A stretch of 64,000 nucleotides of DNA from Ridgeia piscesae (Eukaryota > Annelida > Polychaeta > Sabellida > Siboglinidae), in NCBI GenBank assembly GCA_025642075.2, contig JAODUO010000064.1:117501-181500 (forward strand), given 5' to 3'. Shown here one piece after another: positions 12,044-26,825 of this stretch (positions within the stretch are counted from its first letter, which is position 1; every line of letters begins with the position of its first letter). The notes beneath the pieces were generated by a model that saw nothing but the letters and a program-made list of their open reading frames with translations, made no database searches and was not told the DNA's origin. A program made the translations under genes and the position numbers.

Positions 12044-15000
12044 AAAATACATATACACATACACATACATATACATATACATAATACATATATACAGGTG
12101 TATACATATACAAATATACTGAAGCTTACTGAAAAGATTATGTTGTCGCTGATGTGGTAGTTTTGTGTTTCAGAGGTAGACAAGGTGGTAGACGTGGTGA
12201 AGGTGGAGGGAGAGTCGGGCTACGGGTTCCACCTGTCTGGTGGTGCCCCGGTCGTCATATCAACTGTAGAACCAGGTACAGCAGTTACACCTTAATTACA
12301 CCTGCCTACCTTCAGACACTGTCATATGTTTCTGGACACACTGAACCTTTGGGCACCATGTCTGACCGCATTATATCTGACTTGCATTATAACGAGGCGT
12401 GACTGTAGTACTGTATGTTACATCACCAACTGGCAGTTCTTTTGAATCTTCCCTAACATATAAAACTAAAAAAAATTATCGGAGAGATAAAACCTTAAAT
12501 ACATCCTAGCTTTCCCTTCTGTCTGAAAAGTGTACGTCCAGAAGAACAGATGGTAGATATCAGTCAATGGTGTTGCCCCACCAAGTCACACAGTGGTGCC
12601 ACTGTTGTGTTACATTATAAGCCCCAAAAACAAACGTGTACCACATGATAGAGATGGTACATACCATGTACTGTATAGAGCCAAATGGCTCTATCAGTGA
12701 CTGATGGAGCATGTAGTCTAGAGCCAAATGGCGCATGGCACTATCAGCGACTGGTGGAGCATGTAGTCTAGAGCCAAATGGCGCACGCTATCAGCGACTG
12801 GTGGAGCACGTAGCCTAGAGCCAAATGGCGCATGGCACTATCAGTGACTGGTGGAGATAGCCTAAGCAATGGATGGCCTATCATATGGAGCATAGTCAGC
12901 AATAGTCTATCAGTGACTGGTGGAGCATGTAGTCTAGAGCCAAATGGCGCACGGCTCTATCAGTGACTGGTGGAGCATGTAGTCTATAAACATATGTCTA
13001 TATATGTAGCATGTATCTAGAGCAAATATCTATATACTAATGTATCTAAAAATACTTATACTACATACATACATACATAGGGCTACATACTTACATATTG
13101 GCCAATGCTTTCCCATCATGACTGATACCTACAAGCCTATATGTATATAATATATATATATAATATACATATATATATATCATTTATACATCATCATGCA
13201 TACATACATACTACATACATACATACATACATACATACATACATACATACATACATACATACATGTACATACATACATGCATACATACATACATACAACA
13301 TACACATACATACATACATACATACCGAGTTAAGTTTCAATCTTTTAATCATTCTTGACTCTAGTATCTATGATGAAGGGGTTTTGTCAAAGGGGTTTTG
13401 TCCGGAGGGGGTTTGTCTGTGTCTGTGCACCATTTGTCTTGTTTATGTGTTGTCAGGAAGCTGTGCAGCACGGGCTGGGCTGAGCGTCGGAGATGCCCTC
13501 ATCACTATAGACACCAGGAACATAGCAACAGCCTCTGTAGACGAGGTGATAGAGATCATCAGACAAAGTAAGTCACATGTAGTGAAGGACAGCAGCGCAG
13601 TTATTCGAACATTGGCCTCTCATTGGCTAAATTAAAATGGTTGTTATTTGCATGCAAAGCAAATAAATATATCGGTATACTGTTAGTTATAAAAAGATTT
13701 GTTGGGAATGACAACATTTCTAAGCAGAAATGTTGCTTGTTTGTAAGTGGGTCAAATTTGATCAGATGCCATCCATCAAAATTGATCAATTGCAAGTGTG
13801 AACATATTTAGCATTTTTAGTCCTTTTGGTCGAAGGGCCAACATACTTAGGCCATCACTCTGCAGCCACCATGTGCCTTAGCTCCCATATCTCAGGAACC
13901 ATTTGGGATCTGTTTTCCTAATTTGGCATATAAGGGGTTTCATTAGGGCATGACCACTATGTATAGGAAATGTTTATTTGATTGGATTGTTCTAAAGGTA
14001 TTGTTGGATATTCAAGAGCTCAGTAAACAGGTACATTTGCAGTTTCTTCTGAAGGGTGGTTTTGTTTCCATAGTTTCTAGAGGAAATAGTTTCTTCCAGA
14101 GTTTCTTCTGGAAGAAAATGTATGTAAATAAAATACCAAGCTAGTGAAATTGGCATTATAACGCAACTTCACATCATAAATGAGATTTCCTCTTATTTAG
14201 GAAAATATGGATGAAGTATGCACTAAGACATTCACTTGTAATACATTTTATAGCTGGTTTGAGCACAGTTCTTTATATTAAGTTGTTTTATTCATGGCTT
14301 CTTACCCCAGCAGTATAAGTAGAAGATTAAATGGCTTCACTGACAAACACCCCTAACCTTGCATAATCACTTGCTCACAAGGTCTCAAAGACAGGTCTTA
14401 AATTCAAGCACTGATATTATGTTATAATTTAACACCTTGGTGAAGCATTGTGTGCAACAGTACAAGTATGTTTATTTATGACTTATGGTTATTCATGGTG
14501 TCAGTGACTGATGCAGGCTTAGTTATTCAACAGTAATTCTAGTCCAGGAAATAACAGTGGGAGACAGCGTATAGAAGAAAGGTTTAAGAGTTCAATGCCA
14601 GGCACGCAGCAATAATCAAATCTGGTGTTTTTTCAAAATGAACAAACTTTTTCTCTAATTTTGCATAGACATCTTTGGCAGGTAATACACAAGAAATTTG
14701 TATTTGATTGTACTGTATGTTTCTAAGGGCACCTCCGGGGCTCTCACAAAAGCTAAATTTTCACATTTGCTTGCTCTTGCCTAGCTTGAGTTGTGTATTT
14801 GCTGACTTGTATATTCCAGGGTATGTGTATTCACCTGCTCTATGGAGTCTGATTGCAGGTGTCTGACATGTCACTAATCTATTAATAGTGGCTACTGGAT
14901 GTCAACAACACAGTTTATCCATGTTACACTGAAAAGTTGCAAACAGTTTCCACTTTAAGATGATCAATTTCCAGTGTAGAGGGTAACCTGAATGTTAATA

Positions 15001-18000
15001 GTGTAGATTACCTGAAATGTTTTTTTTAAATTGTCATAACTACATAACATAACATAATTGATAATTAGTAATAGCAGTAACATTATTGATAACATTTGTA
15101 AATAATTTTGTTTTGCAAAGTTACACAAGTATCTGTGACAATTGACAGATGTTTGCTGTCCATAGAGTGTGTGTCCAGATATAGCCAGAGCAATGTAAAT
15201 GCATATTGCCGGATTTAGTTTATCTGGATAGTAAAAAGCTTTCTTGATTGTGCACAGGCATTTCTCATTGTAGTGCCACAATCTGTACTGACAGTCCATG
15301 TTGTAATGCCACTATGATTCACCAAAATCACAATACAGTCCAAAGGATTTGAGGGCTTCATGGCCCATTTTGGTCCAAAGGTCCAAGGCACTTATGGCAT
15401 AATTTTTTGTCTGCTGTGTGCCATCTGTTGTTAGTTGTCAGATCTCAGAAACCATTGAAGATCTATAGTTCATATTTTCCACAGATGTTTCCTAAATTAC
15501 TGTCACTATGCAGAAGAATTTTCACTTTGATTGCCATATTTTAAACCCCCCTTTAGTCTCATTTAGGGCCTAAACAGTTTGTCTGGTAATTTTTTAGTTT
15601 TCTTATTTTATTCAAAAACTGTTCTGAAAATTTCCTCTAATCTTGCATAGATGTATCTGACCATTCTGAGGGTATTTTCTTTCTACACAAGAAATGTGTA
15701 GTTCACTATCTTTGGCAAAGGCATCTTAGGGCCTCCCAAAAAAGCAAAATGTTGACATTTTGCCTGTTTCTGCCAACCTTTAGATCCTCTCAGGACATAG
15801 ACCACTTTGGTGTCTTCTGATTAGAGATATATTGGCATATATAAGTGACAATTGATAAAGGTAGAAACTTAATATTCTAGACAACTATAGAGTGCAAACT
15901 CATACACTTTATTGATATTGTCTGCTGCATTTACACAACATGGCTGTGTTTCTTGTCAATCCATAACCAGAGGAAATTTTATTTTGAAGAGACTAGGCAG
16001 TGACTAGGATTCACTAAAACACATTTCATTCACAATTGCCAACTCACTACACAGTCCAAAGAACTTCAGGGCCACTTGGACCAATTTTACACTTGTTTTT
16101 CATTTGATATGTTTTGCAACCTCTGTTTCTGTTTTATAAATAACAAAATATTTTGCTAAACAACAATATTGCTGTCAGCCAACAGGTTGTAAGAGCAACA
16201 CCTAACAAACATGGATGTCAGCATTTGCTTATGGTCTTGTGCTGACAGGTCCTGACAAAGTGACCCTTGGGGTCAGACAGGAGTCCCTGCCCTTTGACCG
16301 CACCGTTTGCTGCGGCTACATGATGAAGCAGGGGGGCAAAGGGGTGTTTAAGAACTGGAAGAAACGCTGGTTTGACTTGAAGGCTGACCACTGTCTCTAT
16401 TACTACAAGACTGACCAGGTAGGTCCACGTCCACCCATCATTACTACAAGACTGACCAGGTAGGTCCACGTCCACCCATCATTACTACAAGACTGACCAG
16501 GTAGGTCCACGTCCACCCATCATTACTACAAGACTGACCAGGTAGGTCCACGTCCACCCATCATTACTACAAGACTGACCGGGTAGGTCCACGTCCACCC
16601 ATCATTACTACAAGACTGACCAGGTAGGTCCACATCCACCCATCATTACTACAAGACTGACCAGGTAGGTCCACGTCCATCCATCATTACTACAAGACTG
16701 ACCAGGTAGGTCCACGTCCATCCATCATTACTACAAGACTGACCGGGTAGGTCCACGTCCACCCATCATTACTACAAGACTGACCGGGTAGGTCCACGTC
16801 CATCCGTCATTACTACAAGACTGACCGGGTAGGTCCACGTCCATCCATCATTACTACAAGACTGACCGGGTAGGTCCACGTCCATCCATCATTACTACAA
16901 GACTGACCGGTAGGTCCACGTCCATCCATCATTACTACAAGACTGACCGGGTAGGTCCACGTCCATCCATCATTACTACAAGACTGACCGGGTAGGTCCA
17001 CGTCCATCCATCATTACTTCAAGACTGACCGGGTCGTAGGTCCACGTCCATCCATCATTACTACAAGACTGACCGGGTAGGTCCACGTCCATCCATCATT
17101 ACTACAAGACTGACCGAGGTAGGTCCACGTCCACTCATCATTACTACAAGACTGACCGGTAGGTCCACGTCCATCCATCATTACTACAAGACTGACCGGT
17201 AGGTCCACGTCCACCCATCATTACTACAAGACTGACCGGGTAGGTCCACGTCCATCCATCATTACTACAAGACTGACCGGGTAGGTCCACGTCCATCCAT
17301 CATTACTACAAGACTGACCGGGTAGGTCCACGTCCATCCATCATTACTACAAGACTGACCGGGTAGGTCCACGTCCATCCATCATTACTACAAGACTGAC
17401 CAGGTAGGTCCACGTCCATCCATCATTACTACAAGTACCAGGTAGGTCAGTCCACCCATCATTACTACAAGACTGACCGGGTAGGTCCACGTCCATCCAT
17501 CATTACTACAAGACTGACCAGGTAGGTCCACGTCCATCCATCATTACTACAAGACTGACCGGGTAGGTCCACGTCCATCCATCATTACTACAAGACTGAC
17601 CGGGTAGGTCCACGTCCATCCATCATTACTACAAGACTGACCGGGTAGGTCCACGTCCATCCATCATTACTACAAGACTGACCGGGTAGGTCCACGTCCA
17701 TCCATCATTACTACAAGACTGACCGGGTAGGTCCACGTCCATCCATCATTACTACAAGACTGACCGGGTAGGTCCACGTCCATCCATCATTACTACAAGA
17801 CTGACCGGGTAGGTCCACGTCCATCCATCATTACTACAAGACTGACCAGGTAGGTCCACGTCCACCATCATTACTACAAGACTGACCGGGTAGGTCCACG
17901 TCCATCCATCATTACTACAAGACTGACCGGGTAGGTCCACGTCCACCCATCATTACTACAAGACTGACCGGGTAGGTCCACGTCCATCCATCATTACTAC

Positions 18001-21000
18001 AAGACTGACCGGGTAGGTCCACGTCCATCCATCATTACTACAAGACTGACCGGGGTAGGTCCACGTCCATCCATCATTACTACAAGACTGACCGGGTAGG
18101 TCCACGTCCATCCATCATTACTACAAGACTGACCAGGTAGGTCCACGTCCATCCATCATTACTACAAGACTGACCGGGTAGGTCCACGTCCATCCATCAT
18201 TACTACAAGACTGACCGGGTAGGTCCACGTCCATCCATCATTACTACAAGACTGACCAGGTAGGTCCACGTCCACCCATCATTACTACAAGACTGACCGG
18301 GTAGGTCCACGTCCACCCATCATTACTACAAGACTGACCAGGTAGGTCCACGTCCACTCATCATTACTACAAGACTGACCGGGGTAGGTCCACGTCCACC
18401 CATCATTACTACAAGACTGACCGGGTAGGTCCACGTCCATCCATCATTACTACAAGACTGACCAGGTAGGTCCACGTCCATCCATCATTACTACAAGACT
18501 GACCAGGTATGTCCACGTCCATCCATCATTACTACAAGACTGACCAGGTAGGTCCACTTCCATCCATCATTACTACAAGACTGACCAGGTAGGTCCACGT
18601 CCATCCATCATTACTACAAGACTGACCAGGTAGGTCCACTTCCATCCATCATTACTACAAGACTGACCAGGTAGGTCCACATCCATCCATCATTACTACA
18701 AGACTGACCGGGTAGGTCCACGTCCACCCATCATTACTACAAGACTGACCAGGTAGGTCCACGTCCATCCATCATTACTACAAGACTGACCGGGTAGGTC
18801 CACGTCCATCCATCATTACTACAAGACTGACCAGGTAGGTCCACTTCCATCCATCATTACTACAAGACTGACCAGGTAGGTCCACATCCATCCATCATTA
18901 CTACAAGACTGACCGGGTAGGTCCACGTCCACCCATCATTACTACAAGACTGACCGGGTAGGTCCACGTCCATCCATCATTACTACAAGACTGACCAGGT
19001 AGGTCCACGTCCATCCATCATTACTACAAGACTGACCAGGTAGGTCCACGTCCATCCATCATTACTACAAGACTGACCAGGTAGGTCCACGTCCACCCAT
19101 CATTACTACAAGACTGACCAGGTAGGTCCACGTCCATCCATCATTACTACAAGACTGACCGGGTAGGTCCACGTCCATCCATCATTACTACAAGACTGAC
19201 CAGGTAGGTCCACGTCCACCCATCATTACTACAAGACTGACCAGGTAGGTCCACGTCCATCCATCATTACTACAAGACTGACCAGGTAGGTCCACGTCCA
19301 TCCATCATTACTACAAGACTGACCGGGTAGGTCCACGTCCATCCATCATTACTACAAGACTGACCGGGTAGGTCCACGTCCATCCATCATTGCTACAAGA
19401 CTGACCGGATAGGTCCACATCCATCCATCATTACTACAAGACTGACCGGGTAGGTCCACGTCCATCCATCATTACTACAAGACTGACCGGGTAGGTCCAA
19501 GTCCATCCATCATTACTACAAGACTGACCGGGTAGGTCCACGTCCATCCATCAGGCCAATCTAAAAAAAAGTTTTGGACGCTTAGATGGGAAAAAGGTAA
19601 AACTAAATATTTACGTAGAAACTGTGTCAATACAAAGCATGGAATGTCTTCAGCAACAATTTGGAATACCAAAAAACGGCGTTTCTGGTGAGAATGAAAG
19701 AGGAGAGGAAGGAATGCTATTTTATTGCTTCCTTCCTATGTGGCAGTTTGCATGTATATGTTTCAATCATGATTGATTTCTCAATATAATAAAAATCTTG
19801 TGGGGAAAAATAATAAACTGGGCGTGGCACTGAGATATGGTAACACATATGCACAAAACATGAACATTGTCACCTTTCTATAGTATACTGTTTTGTAAAA
19901 TTACAGATTAATTGGAAAGATTCACTAATATATTGTAAAATGTTTTACAAAATTACAAATTGATTTGAAAGATTGATGATTTCATCTAAATGACATGAGA
20001 TGAGCCAGTGAACACTTGTTATTTGTGGGTGAGTTTTAATAACCCTATCTTGTGATGGCTGTTCTAAAAAAACCTGTCACCTCCCAGGACAAGGAACCAG
20101 TCGGGGCGATTGTGTTGTCCGGCTACACAGTGGCCAGGGCCCCTGAAGTCAACCGAGAACACACTTTCAAACTGTTCAAGTATGGACAACGGTCATACTA
20201 CTTCCAGGCAGACTCCAGCAGAGACATGAACAGGTAATGTGTGTTCACACCCGGGGGGCAGAATCCTATTATGGTAACTATTATAGTAACTAGTAAACCC
20301 TCTTCCAGATGATGGTAAATTAACATGGGTGAGAAGACATTTCCCATACTTTGCATACCTGAAGTATTTTGGAGTTTTTTCCAGAGCTGCGCATGTTTCC
20401 TACAATTGTTGCTAGTTTACAGGAGGGTGCCAGCTCCTGTGCCAGAATTCGCAGAGCAATAATTTATAACAGGAAGCGTGTTGTCTAGAACGTGGGAAAG
20501 CAAAACACCAAAGGGTAAAGGGTATTGCAGTTAACTCTGCTTGCCTTGGCACTGTGTTTTATGTTTTGAAACTGGACGTTTTATTTACCATTTGAACATG
20601 TTGCGGGCAGAATCTTTCAAATTGTGAGCATCATTCTGGGCTTATTAAAGTAACTAAACATAAGAAAATAATGTTAAGTGAAGCATAATAAAACCTAGGA
20701 GCTTACACCCTGGTTTTAATACATGAATTGTCCCGAATCAATGGATCGGTGGATATATACTGGTACATGGTTCTGGATAGTCGTACGAAGCTCACATATC
20801 TTTGTCTATCTTTATCTATTGGTGGTTAGAACCATAAACCATAGATGGATACAACATGTTTTTCATTCAAGTGGTTGCAGATGAAACCATGAAAGTTGTC
20901 AACCAAGATGCTAGGCATTTAGGAGGAAAATGCTAGCACATTGATTTTAGTTAGTAATGATTTCTCATCAGTATTATCAAATACTACTGTTGTGTCAGAA

Positions 21001-24000
21001 AATCAACATGGATTGAGTCAGTTCACCATTGCCTGTGTTGTGCAAGTCATATTTTTAATTGTCATCAGGAGTACATTGTAAGCTGCAGATTAGTTCATTT
21101 CTGCCTGGATTGGACTATAAAATGTAATTTAAGGTTGTAGCCAGGGACTGTGAGAACAACCGTCCGTTAGTTGTATCTCATGTGTTTCGTTGTAGATGGG
21201 CTGGTGTTCTCGCAAACATGGCAACCACAACCACCAAGGTGAGTGCAGCGACTGCTCTGTCGTACAATACCAAAAGGATGCAAGTGACAACAAGGTCCTT
21301 TCGTGATATCGGACAAAACATGTTTGTTTAGTATATATTTACTTATATGAATGGTTCGTACTCCAGGTTTTAAACAGAGTTTGGTGACTTAGTGCAACTT
21401 ACCGGGTACTCACTTTTTGTCATTTTATTAAACAATCGATATTCTATGGCAAAAAGGAACAAGTGGTACTAAATCATGTCAGAATGGTCTGCGACTAGAT
21501 GTGACAATTGTGTGGGAGGGGGGAGGGGGGCATGCGGGGGGGGCGGCATTCGGGCAGGCAGGCAGAGACACACACAGAGAGACAGAGACAGACAGATAGA
21601 GACACAGACAGAGACACAAACAAACGGAGAGACAGACAAAGAAATAGGGAGGCAGGGAAGGAGATGCATGGAGAGAGAGTGAGATATTACAGAATAGACA
21701 TATGGATGTTAACCCAAGGTGTGACTTGGTGTGATGATGTGTTATAGAAGGACACATGGTTGGATGTGAGTGCCCACAATGTGGGTCTGTCAGCTCTCTC
21801 CATCAAAGACCCTGAGTGTCATGGCTTCCTCACCAAGCTTGGGGGTAGGGTGAAGAATTGGAAGAGGCGCTACTGTGTGCTCAAAGATGCGTGCCTCTAC
21901 TACTTCATTGACGTCAACTCACATACCGCACAAGGTGGGTTCTTGCTCCCCCTCCCTGGTTACCTCCCCCCTTCTTTCTTCTCCCTTGCTACCTCCCTCC
22001 TTTCTTTCCTCTCCCTTGTTACCTCCCCCCTTCTTTCCTCTCCCTTACTACCTCCCTCCTTTCTTTCCTCTCCCTTGTTACCTCCCTCCTTTCTTTCCTC
22101 TCCCTTGTTACCTCCCCCTTCTTTCCTCTCCCTTGTTACCTCCCTCCTTTCTTTCCTCTCCCTTGTTACCTCCCTCCTTCTTTCCTCTCCCTTGTTACCT
22201 CCCCCTTCTTTCCTCTCCCTTGTTACCTCCCTCCTTTCTTTCCTCTCCCTTGTTACCTCCCTCCTTTCTTTCCTCTCCCTTGTACCTCCCTCCTTTCTTT
22301 CCTCTCCCTTGTTACCTCCCTCCTTTCTTTCCTCTCCCTTGTTACCTCCCTCCTTTCTTTCCTCTCCCTTGTTACCTCCCTCCTTTCTTTCCTCTCCCTT
22401 GTTACCTCCCTCCTTTCTTTCCTCTCCCTTACTACCTCCCTCCTTTCTTTCCTCTCCCTTACTACCTCCCTCCTTTCTTTCCTCTCCCTTGCTACCTCCC
22501 TCCTTTCTTTCCTCTCCCTTGTTACCTCCCTCCTTTCTTTCCTCTCCCTTGTTACCTCCCTCCTTTCTTTCCTCTCCCTTGTTACCTCCCTCCTTTCTTT
22601 CCTCTCCCTTACTACCTCCCTCCTTTCTTTCCTCTCCCTTGTTACCTCCCTCCTTTCTTTCCTCTCCCTTGTTACCTCCCTCCTTTCTTTCCTCTCCCTT
22701 GCTACCTCCCTCCTTTCTTTCCTCTCCCTTTACCTCCCTCCTTTCTTTCCTCTCCCTTGTTACCTCCCTCCTTTCTTTCCTCTCCCTTGCTACCTCCCTC
22801 CTTTCTTTCCTCTCCCTTGTTACCTCCCCCTTCTTTCCTCTCCCTTGCTACCTCCCTCCTTTCTTTCCTCTCCCTTGTTACCTCCCTCCTTTCTTTCCTC
22901 TCCCTTGCTACCTCCCTCCTTTCTTTCCTCTCCCTTGTTACCTCCCTCCTTTCTTTCCTCTCCCTTGTTACCTCCCTCCTTTCTTTCCTCTCCCTTGTTA
23001 CCTCCCTCCTTTCTTTCCTCTCCCTTGCTACCTCCCTCCTTTCTTTCCTCTCCCTTGTTACCTCCATCCTTTCTTTCCTCTCCCTTGCTACCTCCCTCCT
23101 TTCTTTCCTGTCCCTTGTTACCTCCCTCCTTTCTTTCCTCTCCCTTGTTACCTCCCTCCTTTCTTTCCTCTCCCTTGTTACCTCCCTCCTTTCTTTCCTC
23201 TCCCTTGTTACCTCCCTCCTTTCTTTCCTCTCCCTTGTTACCTCCCTCCTTTCTTTCCTTCTCCCTTGTTACCTCCCTCCTTTCTTTCCTCTCCCTTGTT
23301 ACCTCCATCCTTTCTTTCCTCTCCCTTGCTACCTCCCTCCTTTCTTTCCTCTCCCTTGTTACCTCCCTCCTTTCTTTCCTCTCCCTTGTTACCTCCCTCC
23401 TTTCTTTCCTGTCCCTTGTTACCTCCCTCCTTTCTTTCCTCTCCCTTGCTACCTCCCTCCTTTCTTTCCTCTCCCTTGTTACCTCCATCCTTTCTTTCCT
23501 CTCCCTTGTTACCTCCCTCCTTTCTTTCCTCTCCCTTGTTACCTCCCTCCTTTCTTTCCTCTCCCTTGCTACCTCCCTCCTTTCTTTCCTCTCCCTTGTT
23601 ACCTCCCACCCTTCTTTCCTTCCTCCCTTGTTACCTCTCTCCCTTCTTTCCTTCCTCCCTTGTTACCTCCCATCCTTCTTTCCGTCCTCCCTTGTTATCT
23701 CCCTCCCTTCTTTCCTTCCTCCCTTGTTACCTCCCTCCCTTCTTTCCTTCCTCCCTTTTATCTCCATCCATTCTTTCCTCCCTCCCTTGTTACCTCCCTC
23801 CCTTCTTTCCTTCCTCCCTTTTATCTCCATCCATTCTTTCCTTCCTCCCTTGTTACCTCCCTCCCTTCTTTCCTTCCTCCCTTGTTACCTCCCATCCTTA
23901 TTTCCATCCTCCCTTGTTACCTCCCTCCCTTCTTTTCTTCCTCCCTTGTTACCTCCCTCCCTTCTTTCTTTCCTCCCTTTTTACCTCCCATCCTTCTTCC

Positions 24001-26608
24001 CTCCTCCCTTGTTATCTCCCTCCGTTCTTTCCTTCCTCCCTTTTATCTCCATCCATTCTTTCCTTCCTCCCTTTTATCTCCATCCATTCTTTCCTCCCTC
24101 CCTTGTTACCTCCCTCCCTTCTTTCCTCCCTCCCGTGTTACCTACATCCTGTCTTTCCTCCCTCCCTTGTTACCTACATCCCTTCTTTCCTCTCTCCCTT
24201 GTTACCTACATCCCTTCTTTCCTCTCTCCCTTGTTACCTCCCTCCCTTCTTTCCTCCCTCCCGTGTTACCTACATCCTGTCTTTCCTCTCTCCCTTGTTA
24301 CCTCCCTCCCTTGTTACCTACATCCCTTCTTTCCTCTCTCCCTTGTTACCTCCCTCCCTTCTTTCCTCCCTCCCGTGTTACCTACATCCTGTCTTTCCTC
24401 TCTCCCTTGTTACCTCCCTCCCTTCTTTCCTCCCTCCCTTGTTACCTACATCCCTTCTTTCCTCTCTCCCTTGTTACCTCCCTCCCTTCTTTCCTCCCTC
24501 CCGTGTTACCTACATCCTGTCTTTCCTCTCTCCCTTGTTACCTCCCTCCCTTCTTTCCTCCCTCCCTTGTTACCTACATCCCTTCTTTCCTCCCTCCCTT
24601 GTTACCTACATCCCTTCTTTCCTCTCTCCCTTGTTACTTCCCTCTCTTCTTTCCTCTCTCCCAATTTAAGAAAAGATTAAAGTCGACATTACTTTCTTTG
24701 TATTTATGAACAGTTAACACAATGATAAAAAATACCATTACTATTGCTTTGTATTCAATCTTGTAACTCTTGTTACAACTACTATGCATTTTAGTTGAAA
24801 AGGGCATAACCCCTTACAAGTCATATGACTTCTGCTATGTCTCTTTAACAGCAGCAGCGATTCACCAATCATGGAATTGTATTATATTGTATTGTCTTTA
24901 CCATTATGTATTGTATTATTTTCCCATAATATGTTGTATATTCCTGTGTTGTTGTTGTTGTTAAATAAACTTTCATTCATTCATTCGTCCCTTGTTAAAT
25001 CCCTCCCTTGTTACTTCCCCCCCTTCTCCCATCCCTTCTCTATGGTTACTATTGCATAATAATTTTGAGTAACTTTGGCAATTTTTATAATACATTTGTA
25101 AAAACAAAATATTGTTATGTGTTTAGAATGCACTACAAGTAAGAGCTGGCCAGTAATGTTACTAAAATGATTAATAAAATTTTACCATCATACACGCATG
25201 AGTAATGGCCATGTGGCCCACCAGCTTGTACAAGGATGATGGACACAGATTGATGTAGCTCAGTACAAGAGAGATATAAATGGTTACAACGGATTTTACA
25301 ATGAATGAAAAAATGGACTGGGCCAAATGTACCAGAATATTAAAAAAAACTCTTACGAACCTTTTTGGACGTCGTGCTGTGTCCAGAGATTTTAAACAAA
25401 TTATTACCTAAGTTTTGCTATCATATTAATGATCATTTGTTGGTAAAATTTCAAAAAGTTATGCACAGGTGTATTGAACATTTCTCAGTAAGCACTAAGT
25501 TATATTAAAGTGTGCTGTAATGATGTCCCTCCAGTTTCCATAAATATCTTGCAGACAGTCCAGCAATGCTCCCTAATCCTGGTAAACAGGTGAAGTCTTG
25601 GACATGGGCAGTTTTATATACTACATATATTACACAGTGTCATACAAGCAAAATGTTTTCACACTGAATTTTCTAGATCAAGAAATCGCATTTATTTTTG
25701 ACCAGTTGTGAAATATTCGTCCGTTTGAGATGTCTCACATTTGTCGCACAGGTATTGTCCACCTACATGGCTACTATGTTCTGGAGACGTCACAGCAAGG
25801 CAAGAAATTTGGCTTCACTCTACTCGCCCCAGAAACCACCTTGAGAACTTTCCACTTCTTTGCGGAAAACCAAACTGACTATGCTAGGTAGGTTTGGAGT
25901 TGGAACAATTTATTCCACAGTAAACAAACAGAAACATTTGTGATACTTATTTAACAATCGTAGTCTACAGCAATGGGGCAACTCACTAGCTAAAAAGCCG
26001 CTAGTGTGAGGGCCACCCACAGAGATAAATAAATTCATTGTAGTGTAAAATTAAGCAATTAACAAGTAAACATGTTCTTGCAAGTTATAGTTCCTTTTCA
26101 TGCCTTCCCAGTATGGTGTACAGGGAATTTCTTATAAAAATTTTGTTGCAGCTTTGTCTTTTGTTTTGATTGATTAGGGGTGATGTTGGTAGTTCACAAA
26201 GTAAAACACATGTTTACCATTGGTCATTATAATATAGTAATGTGTCATGCACTCATTAGATGGCACCAGTGTAGCGTTACATGTGTTCTACCACAACATA
26301 GTGAAGCTCAAAATTTTGAAATTTTATTTTATAGCAAACCCAAGTGACCATTTGTTTGTCTGCTTGTGCTATAAAATAACATGTCTAATTATTATATTAA
26401 AACAAGATTCCTTACTACACAACTAATACATTTTGACTTGCGTGTCTAATTATTGTTTAAAAGTTTAACAGTTTGTTTCTGTCCAATTATTCCATTTATA
26501 TTTCTTCAAAGACAACTGAGACAATACTAATCATTGCAATACAAACAATTTGTATGTTTGTTATAAATGTAATGTCATAATGTGTCAAAATGCGCATATT
26601 TAATAATG

Positions 26609-26658
<50 letters not shown>

Positions 26659-26683
26659 ATAAACATGTATATATATATACATG

Positions 26684-26716
<33 letters not shown>

Positions 26717-26758
26717 GTATATAATATATGTATTATATAATTATATGTATATATATAA

Positions 26759-26825
<67 letters not shown>

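Larger units (their letters stand above)
9458..12173 (+). other. PDZ-PH intron 2
   Basis: 2.7 kb. It contains dispersed repeat copy B (9528-9885), a short poly-G run near 10708-10717, a (GAGT)n microsatellite, and a long TA/TATG tract running to within about 90 nt of the exon 3 acceptor. The remainder shows nothing I can name. Confidence 0.7.
12276..13456 (+). other. PDZ-PH intron 3
   Basis: Splits the PDZ domain. It contains a ~50-bp minisatellite (about 12670-12985) and (ATAC)n tracts (13050-13325); the rest is unremarkable. Confidence 0.75.

Noticed and set aside
21760..24709. Open frames of more than 900 codons (Pro/Ser/Phe/Leu repeats) on the plus strand and Glu/Lys/Arg repeats on the minus strand
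   Set aside because: They are translations of the 30-bp pyrimidine array; a unit divisible by three with no TA-A/G or TGA stays open by default. Only the first 62 codons (exon 8) are real.
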